From: G963665925 sp050596425
GTDB lineage: Bacteria > Bacillota > Clostridia > Peptostreptococcales > Acidaminobacteraceae
Assembly: GCF_050596425.1 (NCBI RefSeq)
Contig: NZ_CP192292.1
Coordinates: forward strand, 2,418,001-2,482,000
Reading direction: 5' to 3'
Length of the DNA: 64,000 bases
In this document: positions 52,530 through 61,257 of the stretch, one piece after another
Layout: every line of letters begins with the position of its first letter
How positions within the stretch are numbered: position 1 is the first letter of the stretch
Position numbers and translations under genes: made by a program
Notes under the pieces: generated by a model
The model's database searches: none
Told to the model about the DNA's origin: nothing
Seen by the model: only the letters and a program-made list of their open reading frames with translations

Positions 52530-52662
52530 ACATAACACAGCGGTTCCAGACATTCCCCTTTTCATTATTCGAATTGGGGAATTTTTACTGAGTTTATTAT
52601 GTTAAAATATTGAAGAGAATAGAAATAGTGGGGAACGATCTTGAACCGTGGGAACGTTAGTT
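52530..52662 (+). repeat. attC site 10 (type B)
   Basis: R'' is ACATAAC (GTACATAAC matches the start GTTATGTAC) and R' GTTAGTT. Internal ATTCCCC...GGGGAAT plus TTTTT and TGTTAAAAT. Confidence 0.9.
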
Positions 52663-52758
52663 GCCATATTTTCAAAACTAAAATGTATAAGTTACTTACT
52701 AATATAGAACCGTTTGTTGGAAATTAGATAAGCTGATATACAAGAGTTGGAGGCATTA

Positions 52759-53811
52759 TTGAATAATATTTATATATTTCTATTATGTACTGCTATGTTG
52801 AGTCAGAACATGGCGGAAAAGATGCATCGAGATAATACTGATTATGATGCTTCACAGCTAAATGAGTTATCAAATATGACAGAAAACGTAAGTAATAGTG
52901 TTGGTCTAAATTGGATATTAGAGACAAATATGAAAGAGGTAGATGGAATAGAGTATCCATATACGGATATTTACCTAGTTTTCGATGATGCTTTAGATGA
53001 GAAAGTGTTTATTGGAGAATATTTAGGAACTGGGTTTATAATTGAAAACTTAAGTAAATATGGTTTCTCGGAAAATGCCATAACGGCATGTCAAATCTAC
53101 TATGCAGGTGGAGGCGCAAATTTAATTATTGAGTTAATTGATAATGATATTGTAGTCATATATAATCCAATCCAAGAGTTGGGACCAGATGATGATGACT
53201 TCAATTTTCAAGAGACAAAACTTAGGGTGAAAGTTCCTAATGGAATTACTCAAGTAGAAGTTAAATCTAAAATGTTACTCGATTCAGAGGAATCAGTAAT
53301 AAGTAAAATTGATGAGTTAATAACAGTTAGTAAAATGGTAACTTTTATGGAAAGTGATTTTGAAACAGAGTATGAAGGTTTTGTTATCAATTACGACTCT
53401 AATTATAAAGATATTATCAAATTATTCGGTTTAGCGTATGACTATGAGGATAATAATAGTGGTTATATAAGTGGAAATGAGGAGTATCGAAGGTGGAACT
53501 TGTGTTATCCAAGTTATAAGGATCCAGAAATAAGGATTGTTGTGAAATCAAAAAGAATCTATGAAAATAACGATATATTAGATGGTGATGGAATCATTAC
53601 CGGCATTGAACTAGCAAAACTAAGTACTAATAGAGGCTTAAAAGTTGGTGATTCAGTTGATAAAGCTATATTACTATATGGACATCCATTGAATCGAGAA
53701 AATTCTAACATTCAATATGTAAGTAATGGAAGCCGAATGACGATCTGGTATGACATTGAGGATCTTAGGATCACAAGTATTTTCTTTAGTTATGAGTCTA
53801 GAATTGATTAG
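52759..53811 (+). CDS. Cassette 11 putative secreted protein
   Basis: The protein has about 350 residues; TTG at 52759 behind GGAGG is the likeliest start. It begins with a hydrophobic stretch (NNIYIFLLCTAMLSQNMAE) that may be a weak signal peptide. Two related segments appear (DSNYKDIIKLFGLAYD... and GLKVGDSVDKAILLYGHPL...IWYDIEDLRITSIFF), the second typical of small beta domains that follow secreted regions in Firmicutes. No catalytic motif is seen. Confidence 0.6.
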   Translation: MNNIYIFLLCTAMLSQNMAEKMHRDNTDYDASQLNELSNMTENVSNSVGLNWILETNMKEVDGIEYPYTDIYLVFDDALDEKVFIGEYLGTGFIIENLSKYGFSENAITACQIYYAGGGANLIIELIDNDIVVIYNPIQELGPDDDDFNFQETKLRVKVPNGITQVEVKSKMLLDSEESVISKIDELITVSKMVTFMESDFETEYEGFVINYDSNYKDIIKLFGLAYDYEDNNSGYISGNEEYRRWNLCYPSYKDPEIRIVVKSKRIYENNDILDGDGIITGIELAKLSTNRGLKVGDSVDKAILLYGHPLNRENSNIQYVSNGSRMTIWYDIEDLRITSIFFSYESRID

Positions 53812-53938
53812 TATTATTTCGCAATAGCTATTATGCAATCATTCGAAGTCGCAAACTAGCAACAGAAAATGGGAATGTGAAGAATGGAGCAATCAAGTAG
53901 CTAATAAGTAGAGGGTTTATACAATTTGAAAAGGCGGC

Positions 53939-54072
53939 ATCTAACACAGCGGTGTCCCGCCATTCGCCCTGTGGATACTGAATGTGAGAGTGTTCCGCGG
54001 TGAAATGTTTATACGACGTTTAAAGTGTTGGAATAGCTGGGCAAACGAGCGTGAACCGTGGGAACGTTAAGT
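53939..54072 (+). repeat. attC site 11 (type A)
   Basis: R'' is ATCTAAC (GGCATCTAAC against the start GTTAGTTGCC, one mismatch) and R' GTTAAGT. Confidence 0.88.
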
Positions 54073-54159
54073 GACAGATTTTTCTCAGCATGATTTGAGA
54101 TGAAGCAAACATTCTGCCTTAATAACTCTGAAGGAATCCAGAATCAGAGCAAATAGATA

Positions 54160-54190
54160 TACGCCTACAAATAAAGGATATGTAGGCGTA
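54160..54190. terminator. Hairpin after the antisense nucleotidyltransferase gene
   Basis: TACGCCTACA and TGTAGGCGTA are perfect 10-bp arms 24 bp beyond the end of the minus-strand gene. The following minus-strand sequence is AT-rich but not a pure T-run. Confidence 0.6.
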
Positions 54191-54213
54191 ATTATTTGAA
54201 AAAAAATCGGATT

Positions 54214-55002
54214 TTAGTGTTTTGAGTAGAGAGTATTGCAGTAATCAATCATCTCAGTTATAAATGCGATTGTTCTATCTTTTCTATGAGTCGCATCTGT
54301 GAAATCACTCAAACCATCTGATTTTCTAAGAGTTAGAGCTTCTTGAAGAACATCAGTCCAATTAGGATATTTGTTCATAATGTAGTTACATGCATTTGAT
54401 TTAGATATTATCCTATTAGTCTCAGAAGAGTATACAATCCTTGCTACTGTGCATACGCCAAATTCAACCCATAAATCCTCTAGAAAAAGATCTTCATTTT
54501 CTATTTTGTCTTTCCAGTACGTATTAAGATTGAATTCCAAAGTTTTTTCTACTTGACTTCAACTAGCAGATTTAAGTCTGTCTGTAATACTTGGTGAATC
54601 TACAGCAACCCCATCAGTTTTTAATGACCACCATGTAATATTGTTTATATCAAATTTTCCATAGCCTTGATATTCAGCATGATAAATTACTGGATAGGGA
54701 TCTACTTCCTCATTACTTTTGCCAATATATGATTTTTGCAGGTACATACCATCTAATTTCGCTCCATATTTATAGTCCAGAGACAAGTGTTTATGTAAAG
54801 TACAGATTTCATCAATATCTGTTTCATCTAATTTATTATTAAGAATTACAATAAAATCTATATCGCTTGCTTCAGGTTCAAACTCGCCCCGGGCAGTTGA
54901 ACTGTATAAATACAATCCATAGAACTTGGCACCTAAAATACTGCCTAATTGCTTTCTGAAGTTTAAAATAAGTTCTTCAATCTCAATCTGTAATGATTTC
55001 AT
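54214..55002 (-). pseudogene. Cassette 12 aminoglycoside nucleotidyltransferase (AadA/ANT(9)-like), interrupted by in-frame TGA
   Basis: Read on the minus strand from the ATG at 55002 (AAAGGGAG upstream), the frame gives about 140 residues, a single TGA at 54559-54561, then 6 codons and a 108-codon continuation in the same frame. The full 262 codons match AadA-type length. The N-part has YGLYLYSSTARGEFEPEASDIDFIVIL (GS...DxDh nucleotidyltransferase signature) and ITWWSLKTDGVAVDSPSI. The C-part fits the DUF4111 helical domain. Either a nonsense mutation has killed it or two pieces are made. It is the only cassette gene opposite to the array. Confidence 0.8.
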
Positions 55003-55035
55003 AGTTTCTCCCTTTATGAAGTAAATCAGTATCAC

Positions 55036-55407
55036 TAATTCTTATAGAAGTGTGTGATACATATGAAAAAGCGATTTTAGGAAATTATTGCACAATTGGT
55101 TTCGTCGCTTAGTATAGAAAATATGATAAATGAATTTTTAATGCATCCAATTGGAATTAATATACTCCTTAATACTTGGGTCAAAACGTTCTATAAGTAA
55201 GAGGATGAATCAGAGGATATACTAACAAGTTTGTATCCAATATATAGTAATTATAGCATTTCAGTGTATGTAATTTGACTGTATAGAAATTATTCATTTA
55301 GATTGTAACTATTTGAGATGAAAATTCAATTAGTATCATGTGTAAAGCTAAATCTACATCTTCTTAATCAGATTAGGTCAAAAGTTCGCAAAGTCGAAAA
55401 AGCCATC
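55036..55407. other. Cassette 12 non-coding region
   Basis: These 370 bp lie between the antisense gene and its attC. They should contain the minus-strand promoter; I see no ORF or clear repeat. Confidence 0.4.
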
Positions 55408-55538
55408 ACTTAACATAGAAATTCCCAACATGCCCTTGTAATTACATATTATAGGGGCTTTTCTACGCTTAAAATGTTAGAATAAGGTATATGAAATAGA
55501 CTTAGAGGGGCACGGCGGGAATTTTAGGAACGTTATGT
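55408..55538 (+). repeat. attC site 12 (type C)
   Basis: R'' is ACTTAAC (TCACTTAAC against start GTTAAGTGA, exact) and R' GTTATGT. GCCCTTG...TAGGGGC hairpin with TTTT, then TGTTAGAAT. Confidence 0.9.
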
Positions 55539-55630
55539 AGAATATTGAAGCTAGTATGTAAATCAGATAAGTTAATTTGAATCAATAGTAGCTCAATTAA
55601 ATCATTTTATAAATATATGAGGTGAAAGAA

Positions 55631-56203
55631 ATGAGTTCGCTACCTAGAATCGAGAATGGAAATATTATTTTAAGGAGACCTTTGCTATCCGATATTGATG
55701 GAAGAGCAAATTATGGTGTCTCAGCTGAGTATGCCCGATTAACTGGAACAAACTTCAATAAAATAGACTCATTCAATCTGGAAGATGCAACAGAATGGTA
55801 TGAACGTATAATAAACCATCCTTGCAAATGGGTAATCGAATATAAGAATTTATTTATAGGGGTAGTGAGCCTCAGACCAAATTATAATGATAATAAAGGT
55901 AAGTTTGCAATAGAAATATACAACAATAAATTTCTCGGGTTAGGAATCGGAAGTAAAGTTACTAGAATGGTGTTGGCATATGCTTTTAATAAGAAGAAAT
56001 ACCACAAGGTATTCCTTCGTGTTTTAGAGTCTAATGAGAGAGCCTTAAACTGTTACAAGAAATGTGGATTTATTCAAGAAGGGATCGACCGTGAGGGTGC
56101 ATTAGTTAACAATAAATATGAAAGTGATATTTATATGGGCATCCTCAGTAGAGAATATAGAGATAATATTGGTTATGAAATTAATTGGGAGAATTGCGAA
56201 TGA
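55631..56203 (+). CDS. Cassette 13 GNAT acetyltransferase (RimJ/RimL type)
   Basis: The protein has 190 residues from the ATG at 55631 behind GAGGTGAAAG. The acetyl-CoA-binding region reads YNNKFLGLGIGSKVTRMVLAYAF (about residues 97-119), with the RimL-like VLESNERALNCYKKCGFIQEG. It transfers acetyl groups to an N-terminal or small-molecule amine; the substrate is unknown. The stop overlaps the start of the phosphatase gene (ATGA). Confidence 0.88.
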   Translation: MSSLPRIENGNIILRRPLLSDIDGRANYGVSAEYARLTGTNFNKIDSFNLEDATEWYERIINHPCKWVIEYKNLFIGVVSLRPNYNDNKGKFAIEIYNNKFLGLGIGSKVTRMVLAYAFNKKKYHKVFLRVLESNERALNCYKKCGFIQEGIDREGALVNNKYESDIYMGILSREYRDNIGYEINWENCE

Positions 56204-56727
56204 CAAAATTTTTCTTAATAAGACACGGTGAAACAGACTATAGCCTAATTGATGAAAGAGGTTTTATTGGTCAAGCAAGGTCATTTGCACCATTAACAAC
56301 ACGTGGTATAGAGCAACTTAAAGAGACCTCGAATGACCCAAGGTTAAGAGAAAGCGATATTATTATCTCTTCACCATATACTAGAGCATTACAAAGCGCA
56401 GCAATTCTTTCAAAGGAACTGAGTATTAATATTAATGTAGAAGTAGACTTGCATGAGTGGGTTCCGGATATTGTAGATTTTAATTACAAGACTTCTGAAG
56501 ATTGTTTTGCATTAGCAAAAGATTTTGAATTGCATAATGGAGTTCATCCTATTGGCGAGAAAAAGGTGTGGGAAACGTACCAAAGTATGAAGAAAAGAAT
56601 GGACGAGGTCCTCGAAAAATATATGTCATACGATACAGTCATTGTTGTTTGTCATGGTATGGTGATTAGAACTCAAAAATATCAAGAAGTCATTAGAAAT
56701 GGTGAGATAATTGAGATTGTGAAATAA
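56200..56727 (+). CDS. Cassette 13 histidine phosphatase superfamily protein
   Basis: The protein has 175 residues from the ATG at 56200, overlapping the GNAT stop. Catalytic motif FFLIRHGETDYS (residues 4-15), IIISSPYTRALQSA (second Arg) and VVCHGMVIRT (second His) are intact. It is a phosphoglycerate-mutase-like phosphatase of unknown substrate. Co-packaging with an acetyltransferase in one cassette suggests a joint modification pathway, by inference. Confidence 0.88.
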   Translation: MTKFFLIRHGETDYSLIDERGFIGQARSFAPLTTRGIEQLKETSNDPRLRESDIIISSPYTRALQSAAILSKELSININVEVDLHEWVPDIVDFNYKTSEDCFALAKDFELHNGVHPIGEKKVWETYQSMKKRMDEVLEKYMSYDTVIVVCHGMVIRTQKYQEVIRNGEIIEIVK

Positions 56728-56820
56728 AGTTTATTTACTCATAGAAACTTGAAACCAAGTAGTTTTAATCAGTTTAGCCTAAATTATTCACTGTGTGTAT
56801 TATAGACGCTTCAAGACTCT

Positions 56821-56953
56821 ACATAACACAGCGGTGTCCCGCCATTCGCCTGTTGGTGACGAAGTTCAAGAAGGTTACGCAGTGAACGACTGTGACGAAG
56901 CTGAAAGTGTTGCAAGAGGAGGCGAACGACCGTGAACCGTGGAAACGTTATGT
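56821..56953 (+). repeat. attC site 13 (type A)
   Basis: R'' is ACATAAC (TCTACATAAC matches start GTTATGTAGA exactly) and R' GTTATGT, with GGAAACGTT instead of the usual GGGAACGTT. Confidence 0.9.
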
Positions 56954-57082
56954 AACAGTTTTAAACCAGTTAGTGTTGATTAAGACAAAGCTATTTGATC
57001 GTAGCATAGCAAACCAGGAATTTTGTGCACATTGAAAAATATCAGTAGTAAAGTATCAAACAATTATTGAAAGGCAGATTCA

Positions 57083-58171
57083 ATGACTATTAATGAGTAT
57101 ATGAACAAAGTAAAAGCAATTATGAATTCTGAGCGAGAGTATGAGTCTCAAAGACCAATTATTAAAGAATATATATTGTTTTTACAGAATATAATTGAGA
57201 AAGAACCATCAAATATTAAGGCAATTTGCCAACTAGCGATCTCGTATTTTGAAGATAGACGAGATACTGATATATGCATAGAAATCATGGAAGCTGCTTT
57301 AACAAAGAATGAAGAATCAATGTCAGAGCAAATGTTATGTGAGCTTTTAAACAATTTGGCTTATTTCTATGATGAGGAACTTGGAGAGTCAGATAAGGCA
57401 GTTGAAACGTTGAATCGTGCTATTAAGCATCAGTCTTGTAAACCGAATAGTTACTATGCACTAGCATACCTATTAGTAGAAGATGAACCTGAATTGGCAT
57501 TGAAAGTGATTAGTGAAATGTCGATGCCTGAAAGTCCCCTAAATCACTATCAATATCTTAAGGGCTATATTCTTATGAAAAATGAGTTGTATACAGATGC
57601 TTTGAGGATATTTGAGGAATTGAGATTATACAGTGATAACTCTGAGGTTAGAGAAAAATCACTTTATAGTTCTGCAATAATAAGAAGCATTACAAATGAG
57701 ACTGACATGGCATTGAGAATCGCTGACAAATTATATGACGGATTTATTGTAGAGCATAATGAAAAAGTACTTACATTTGAACTTATCCATCTATATTTCT
57801 TACTAAGGAAATTCGATAAGGTAGTTGAGTTATTCAAAATTGGGAAAGAACCCATTTATATTGATGTTGAAGTTATAGAATCATACTTTTACGCTTTGAA
57901 ATCATTAGGTCTTAAATCAGAATGCGAGATTTTATATCTACAGAAAATTGAGGAAATTAATGAGGAAATTGCCGATACAAAGTTAGACTGTGATTTCTCA
58001 AATGAAGAGAAGGAATCTTATATTAATAGGAGTAATGAAGAAATAGCTAAACTGAAAAAAAGCTATTCTGAAATTGTATTAGGCAATAAGTTTGTTCAAA
58101 TTAATGATGTTTTTTACTCATGCAAAGGTACAAAGTGTTGTTATCTAATTGACTGTCCTAGACATTCGTAG
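57083..58171 (+). CDS. Cassette 14 TPR-like protein, copy 2
   Basis: This 362-residue protein is the near-identical twin of the cassette 3 gene: TPR-like repeats, a coiled segment and a Cys-rich tail. The whole 1,463-bp cassette (56948-58410) repeats 43177-44639, and I noticed only three base changes. That points to recent copying by cassette excision and reinsertion or by unequal recombination. Confidence 0.8.
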   Translation: MTINEYMNKVKAIMNSEREYESQRPIIKEYILFLQNIIEKEPSNIKAICQLAISYFEDRRDTDICIEIMEAALTKNEESMSEQMLCELLNNLAYFYDEELGESDKAVETLNRAIKHQSCKPNSYYALAYLLVEDEPELALKVISEMSMPESPLNHYQYLKGYILMKNELYTDALRIFEELRLYSDNSEVREKSLYSSAIIRSITNETDMALRIADKLYDGFIVEHNEKVLTFELIHLYFLLRKFDKVVELFKIGKEPIYIDVEVIESYFYALKSLGLKSECEILYLQKIEEINEEIADTKLDCDFSNEEKESYINRSNEEIAKLKKSYSEIVLGNKFVQINDVFYSCKGTKCCYLIDCPRHS

Positions 58172-58284
58172 TGTGCATCTTGAAACGGTATTAGTAAGAC
58201 TGAATGTTTTTATCACTCTTATGAAAATGCTTAAAATTTAATGGTTGATGATAGCGCAAAAGTTTGTGTAAGTTTAAAACCGCT

Positions 58285-58416
58285 ACATAACACAGCGGTG
58301 TCCCGCCATTCGCCTGGTGGTGACATAGTTAATAGTGTTATCAAGTTTACTGTTATGAACAAGCTAAAAGTGTTGACGTAAGTGGCAAACGAGCGTGAAC
58401 CGTGGGAACGTTATGC
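58285..58416 (+). repeat. attC site 14 (type A)
   Basis: R'' is ACATAAC and R' GTTATGC. Same internal sequence as attC 3. Confidence 0.9.
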
Positions 58417-58521
58417 ATAATAGAATTACTAGTCATTAGAAACATGAAATCTAATTGAAAATAACACAATGGGAGTTGTAATTGAAGTAATCGATGATTG
58501 TGGAATGGGGAGGAATATGGC

Positions 58522-59430
58522 TTGAACAAAAGAATACTAATAGCATTTTTGACTCTCGCTTTTCTATTAAGTGGGTGTACAAAACCTGATGGCACAAGAA
58601 AATATTATATATCTGATATTGAAATATACATAGAAACGCCCGTATGGGAATTAGCAAAAGCAGTTAAATCTCAGTCTGTTAGTAAAATAGAGAGAATTAT
58701 AGCAACTAATCCAGATTACATCAATTACCAGGATCCAAACTTCGGAGCAACTTTGCTCATGTGGTCGATAGGTTCAGAAAAGTATAGATCAGCAGAAAAA
58801 TTATTGGAGTTAGGTGCAGACCCAGACATTCCAACAACGGATTATGGTGAGACGCCATTGTTTAGAGCCTCTGAATACTCATGGGTTGATGGCTTGAACA
58901 AGAAGAATCCTAAATATGTTGAGTTGTTGCTGAGCTATGGTGCTGATCCCAATATAGCATATGTTGGATTAGAAGAAGTCGGTGTGAAATCAGTTCTAGA
59001 ACCAGGAACCAGTCCGTTGATGAACTCTATAGGTTGTGGAATAGAAAAGACAAAAGCGTTAGTCGAAGCTGGAGCAGATTTAAACTATAAGAGTAAGTAT
59101 GGAACTACAGCAGCGGTTCATGCGCTGAGGACTGAAGAGGATTTAAGTTATGCACAATACCTGATTGTTGAAAAAAAGGCGATAATTTCAGAACCGTATT
59201 ATAACAGATTTGATGATCTAGGAATGGAATCAGAATATTATCCTGTTGATTTGCTTAGAGATTGGATTTTTGATTTAGATTCTGAAGAATATCGAATTAA
59301 AATGGAAATAGTTGAGGTATTTAAGGGACAAGGAGTGAGTTATTGGGATTCACCAATTGATGACTGGACTCTTGAACAGATTAAGAAGTTGTATCCTGAT
59401 TCTTGGCAGGAATATATTCTAAAATACTAA
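58522..59430 (+). CDS. Cassette 15 ankyrin-repeat lipoprotein
   Basis: The protein has about 302 residues from TTG 58522 with GGGGAGG 8 nt upstream. Lipobox FLLSGC predicts membrane anchoring outside the cell. Ankyrin repeats follow (GATLLMWSIGSEKYRSAEKLLELGADPDI; GETPLFRAS; PKYVELLLSYGADPNIAY; GTSPLMNSI...KALVEAGADLNYKS). These bind protein partners. Function unknown; a surface interaction or immunity role is possible. Confidence 0.85.
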   Translation: MNKRILIAFLTLAFLLSGCTKPDGTRKYYISDIEIYIETPVWELAKAVKSQSVSKIERIIATNPDYINYQDPNFGATLLMWSIGSEKYRSAEKLLELGADPDIPTTDYGETPLFRASEYSWVDGLNKKNPKYVELLLSYGADPNIAYVGLEEVGVKSVLEPGTSPLMNSIGCGIEKTKALVEAGADLNYKSKYGTTAAVHALRTEEDLSYAQYLIVEKKAIISEPYYNRFDDLGMESEYYPVDLLRDWIFDLDSEEYRIKMEIVEVFKGQGVSYWDSPIDDWTLEQIKKLYPDSWQEYILKY

Positions 59431-59611
59431 TTAGGTATGTAAAATCAACAAAATAGAAATACTTTATTGGCTCACTAAAACAGCATGCAATCGTTGGAAT
59501 AGGAGTATAAGTTCATCCAGCAAATTTATCATCTTGTGAAACTTATACATTCTCTATAGATCGTTAGTATTTAATTGCAGAGTCAGTGTAATAACACCGT
59601 AATTCTACAAT

Positions 59612-59744
59612 GCATAACACAGCGGTGTCCCGCCATTCGCCTGGGTGGTGACGAGGTTTATGTTGTTTCATAATTTGTGCTTCTGAAATAGCTAAAAGTG
59701 TTGAAATAGAAGGCGAACGAGCGTGAACCGTGGGAACGTTATGT
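59612..59744 (+). repeat. attC site 15 (type A)
   Basis: R'' is GCATAAC (ATGCATAAC matches start GTTATGCAT) and R' GTTATGT. Confidence 0.9.
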
Positions 59745-59765
59745 GTAATACCTCCCTCATGACAA

Positions 59766-61064
59766 GTGAATATCATACTACCAATTATGAAAGGTGCTGA
59801 GAAGTCAACTATGGAAAGTCTAAACAAGGAATCAGTATCACCCCCAAAAATTGAAAGTAAATTATGGAATTTGAATTTTATACTATTATGGCAAGGGCAA
59901 TTTGTCTCGAGTTTTGGAGATTCAGTCTATGATATTGCATTAGGGTTTTGGATTCTAGCTAAGACTGGGTCGACCGCGATTATGGGTATTCTTATGGCCA
60001 CAAGTGTATTACCAAGAGTGGTACTATCACCATTTGCTGGTGTTCTTGCAGACCGTTTAGATAAGAAATGGCTTATGGTCATTACTGATGGAATCAGAGG
60101 CATCACTATAACGCTAATCGGTTTAGCAGCAATACTAGGGAAAGCAGAAGTTTGGATGGTAATGATAGGTGGTGTAGTTCTGGGTATTTGTGGATCGTTG
60201 TTTAATCCAGCAGTCCAGTCAGCGTTGTCGATTATAATAAATAAAGAATATCTGGTTAAAGGTAATTCCGCCATATCACTTGCGAGCACGGGTGTAGATA
60301 TAGTTGGTAAAAGTATGGGAGGATTTCTATTTCAGTTTTTAGGTGCACCTGTATTGTTCCTAGTTAATGGAATTAGCTATATAATCTCAGCTATAAGTGA
60401 ACTGTTCATTAGAATACCAAGGGTGACAAGTGAAAGTAGACGTGTAAATTTTGTAGATGATATAAAAAGTGGCTTTCAATATGTTTCAAAGAATAGTGGT
60501 TTGAAGTATTTGTATTTGACAATAGCTTGTCTGAATTTTTTTGCTGTCATGGCATTAATACTTTTACTTCCTTACTTTAACTCCAAATCATATCTTGGTC
60601 CAGAAAAGTATGGAATTGCTATGGCAGTATCAGCTACAGGAATGTTTATGGGATTTTTCCTCCTGACTATAATAGACATAAATAAGTATCGAAAATCATT
60701 GATATTTTCAATGGGAGGAATGATTTCAGGAATTAGTATTGGTTTACTACCATTTACAAAGAATTTTGCAATAATCCTAACTCTAATGCTTGTCAATGGT
60801 GTATGTGTTGCTATAGTTCGGACATTACTTCAGTCGAGTCTTCAGTCTTCAGTGCCACAAAATATGCTAGGGAAGATATTTGGATTTAGAAGAGCGTTAT
60901 CATCATCGCTTGTACCACTTTCCATGGCATTAGGTGGAATAGGAGCTGAGTTTATTCCGATGGAAACAATAATTTCATTGGGGAATGCAGTTATATTTAT
61001 ACTGTTTCTAAAACTAGGTTTTACGAGAGCAGTAATCAATATAATCGATGGTTCGGGAGAATGA
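59766..61064 (+). CDS. Cassette 16 MFS transporter (macrolide-efflux-like)
   Basis: The protein has up to 432 residues; the start is uncertain (GTG 59766, ATG 59787 or ATG 59811), and I see no strong ribosome binding site. It has twelve transmembrane helices of the MFS_3 type with FILLWQGQFVSSFGDSVYDIALGFWI and the motif-A-like FAGVLADRLDKKWLM. The family includes Mef-type macrolide exporters and many exporters of unknown substrate. Resistance is possible but not demonstrable from sequence. Confidence 0.85.
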   Translation: MNIILPIMKGAEKSTMESLNKESVSPPKIESKLWNLNFILLWQGQFVSSFGDSVYDIALGFWILAKTGSTAIMGILMATSVLPRVVLSPFAGVLADRLDKKWLMVITDGIRGITITLIGLAAILGKAEVWMVMIGGVVLGICGSLFNPAVQSALSIIINKEYLVKGNSAISLASTGVDIVGKSMGGFLFQFLGAPVLFLVNGISYIISAISELFIRIPRVTSESRRVNFVDDIKSGFQYVSKNSGLKYLYLTIACLNFFAVMALILLLPYFNSKSYLGPEKYGIAMAVSATGMFMGFFLLTIIDINKYRKSLIFSMGGMISGISIGLLPFTKNFAIILTLMLVNGVCVAIVRTLLQSSLQSSVPQNMLGKIFGFRRALSSSLVPLSMALGGIGAEFIPMETIISLGNAVIFILFLKLGFTRAVINIIDGSGE

Positions 61065-61099
61065 ATCTAACTGAGTTTGTGAAAATCGGGAAGTACAAC

Positions 61100-61232
61100 A
61101 CATAACACAGCGGTGTCCCGCCATTCGCCTTGTGGTGACGAAGTTAATGCAATTACCAAATATGTTGCTGTGACATAGCTGAATGTGTTGCAATAGCTGG
61201 GCGAACGAGCGTGAACCGTGGGAACGTTATGT
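61100..61232 (+). repeat. attC site 16 (type A)
   Basis: R'' is ACATAAC (ACACATAAC matches start GTTATGTGT) and R' GTTATGT. Confidence 0.9.
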
Positions 61233-61257
61233 GAAATAAAAATTATTGAGGTGAATA

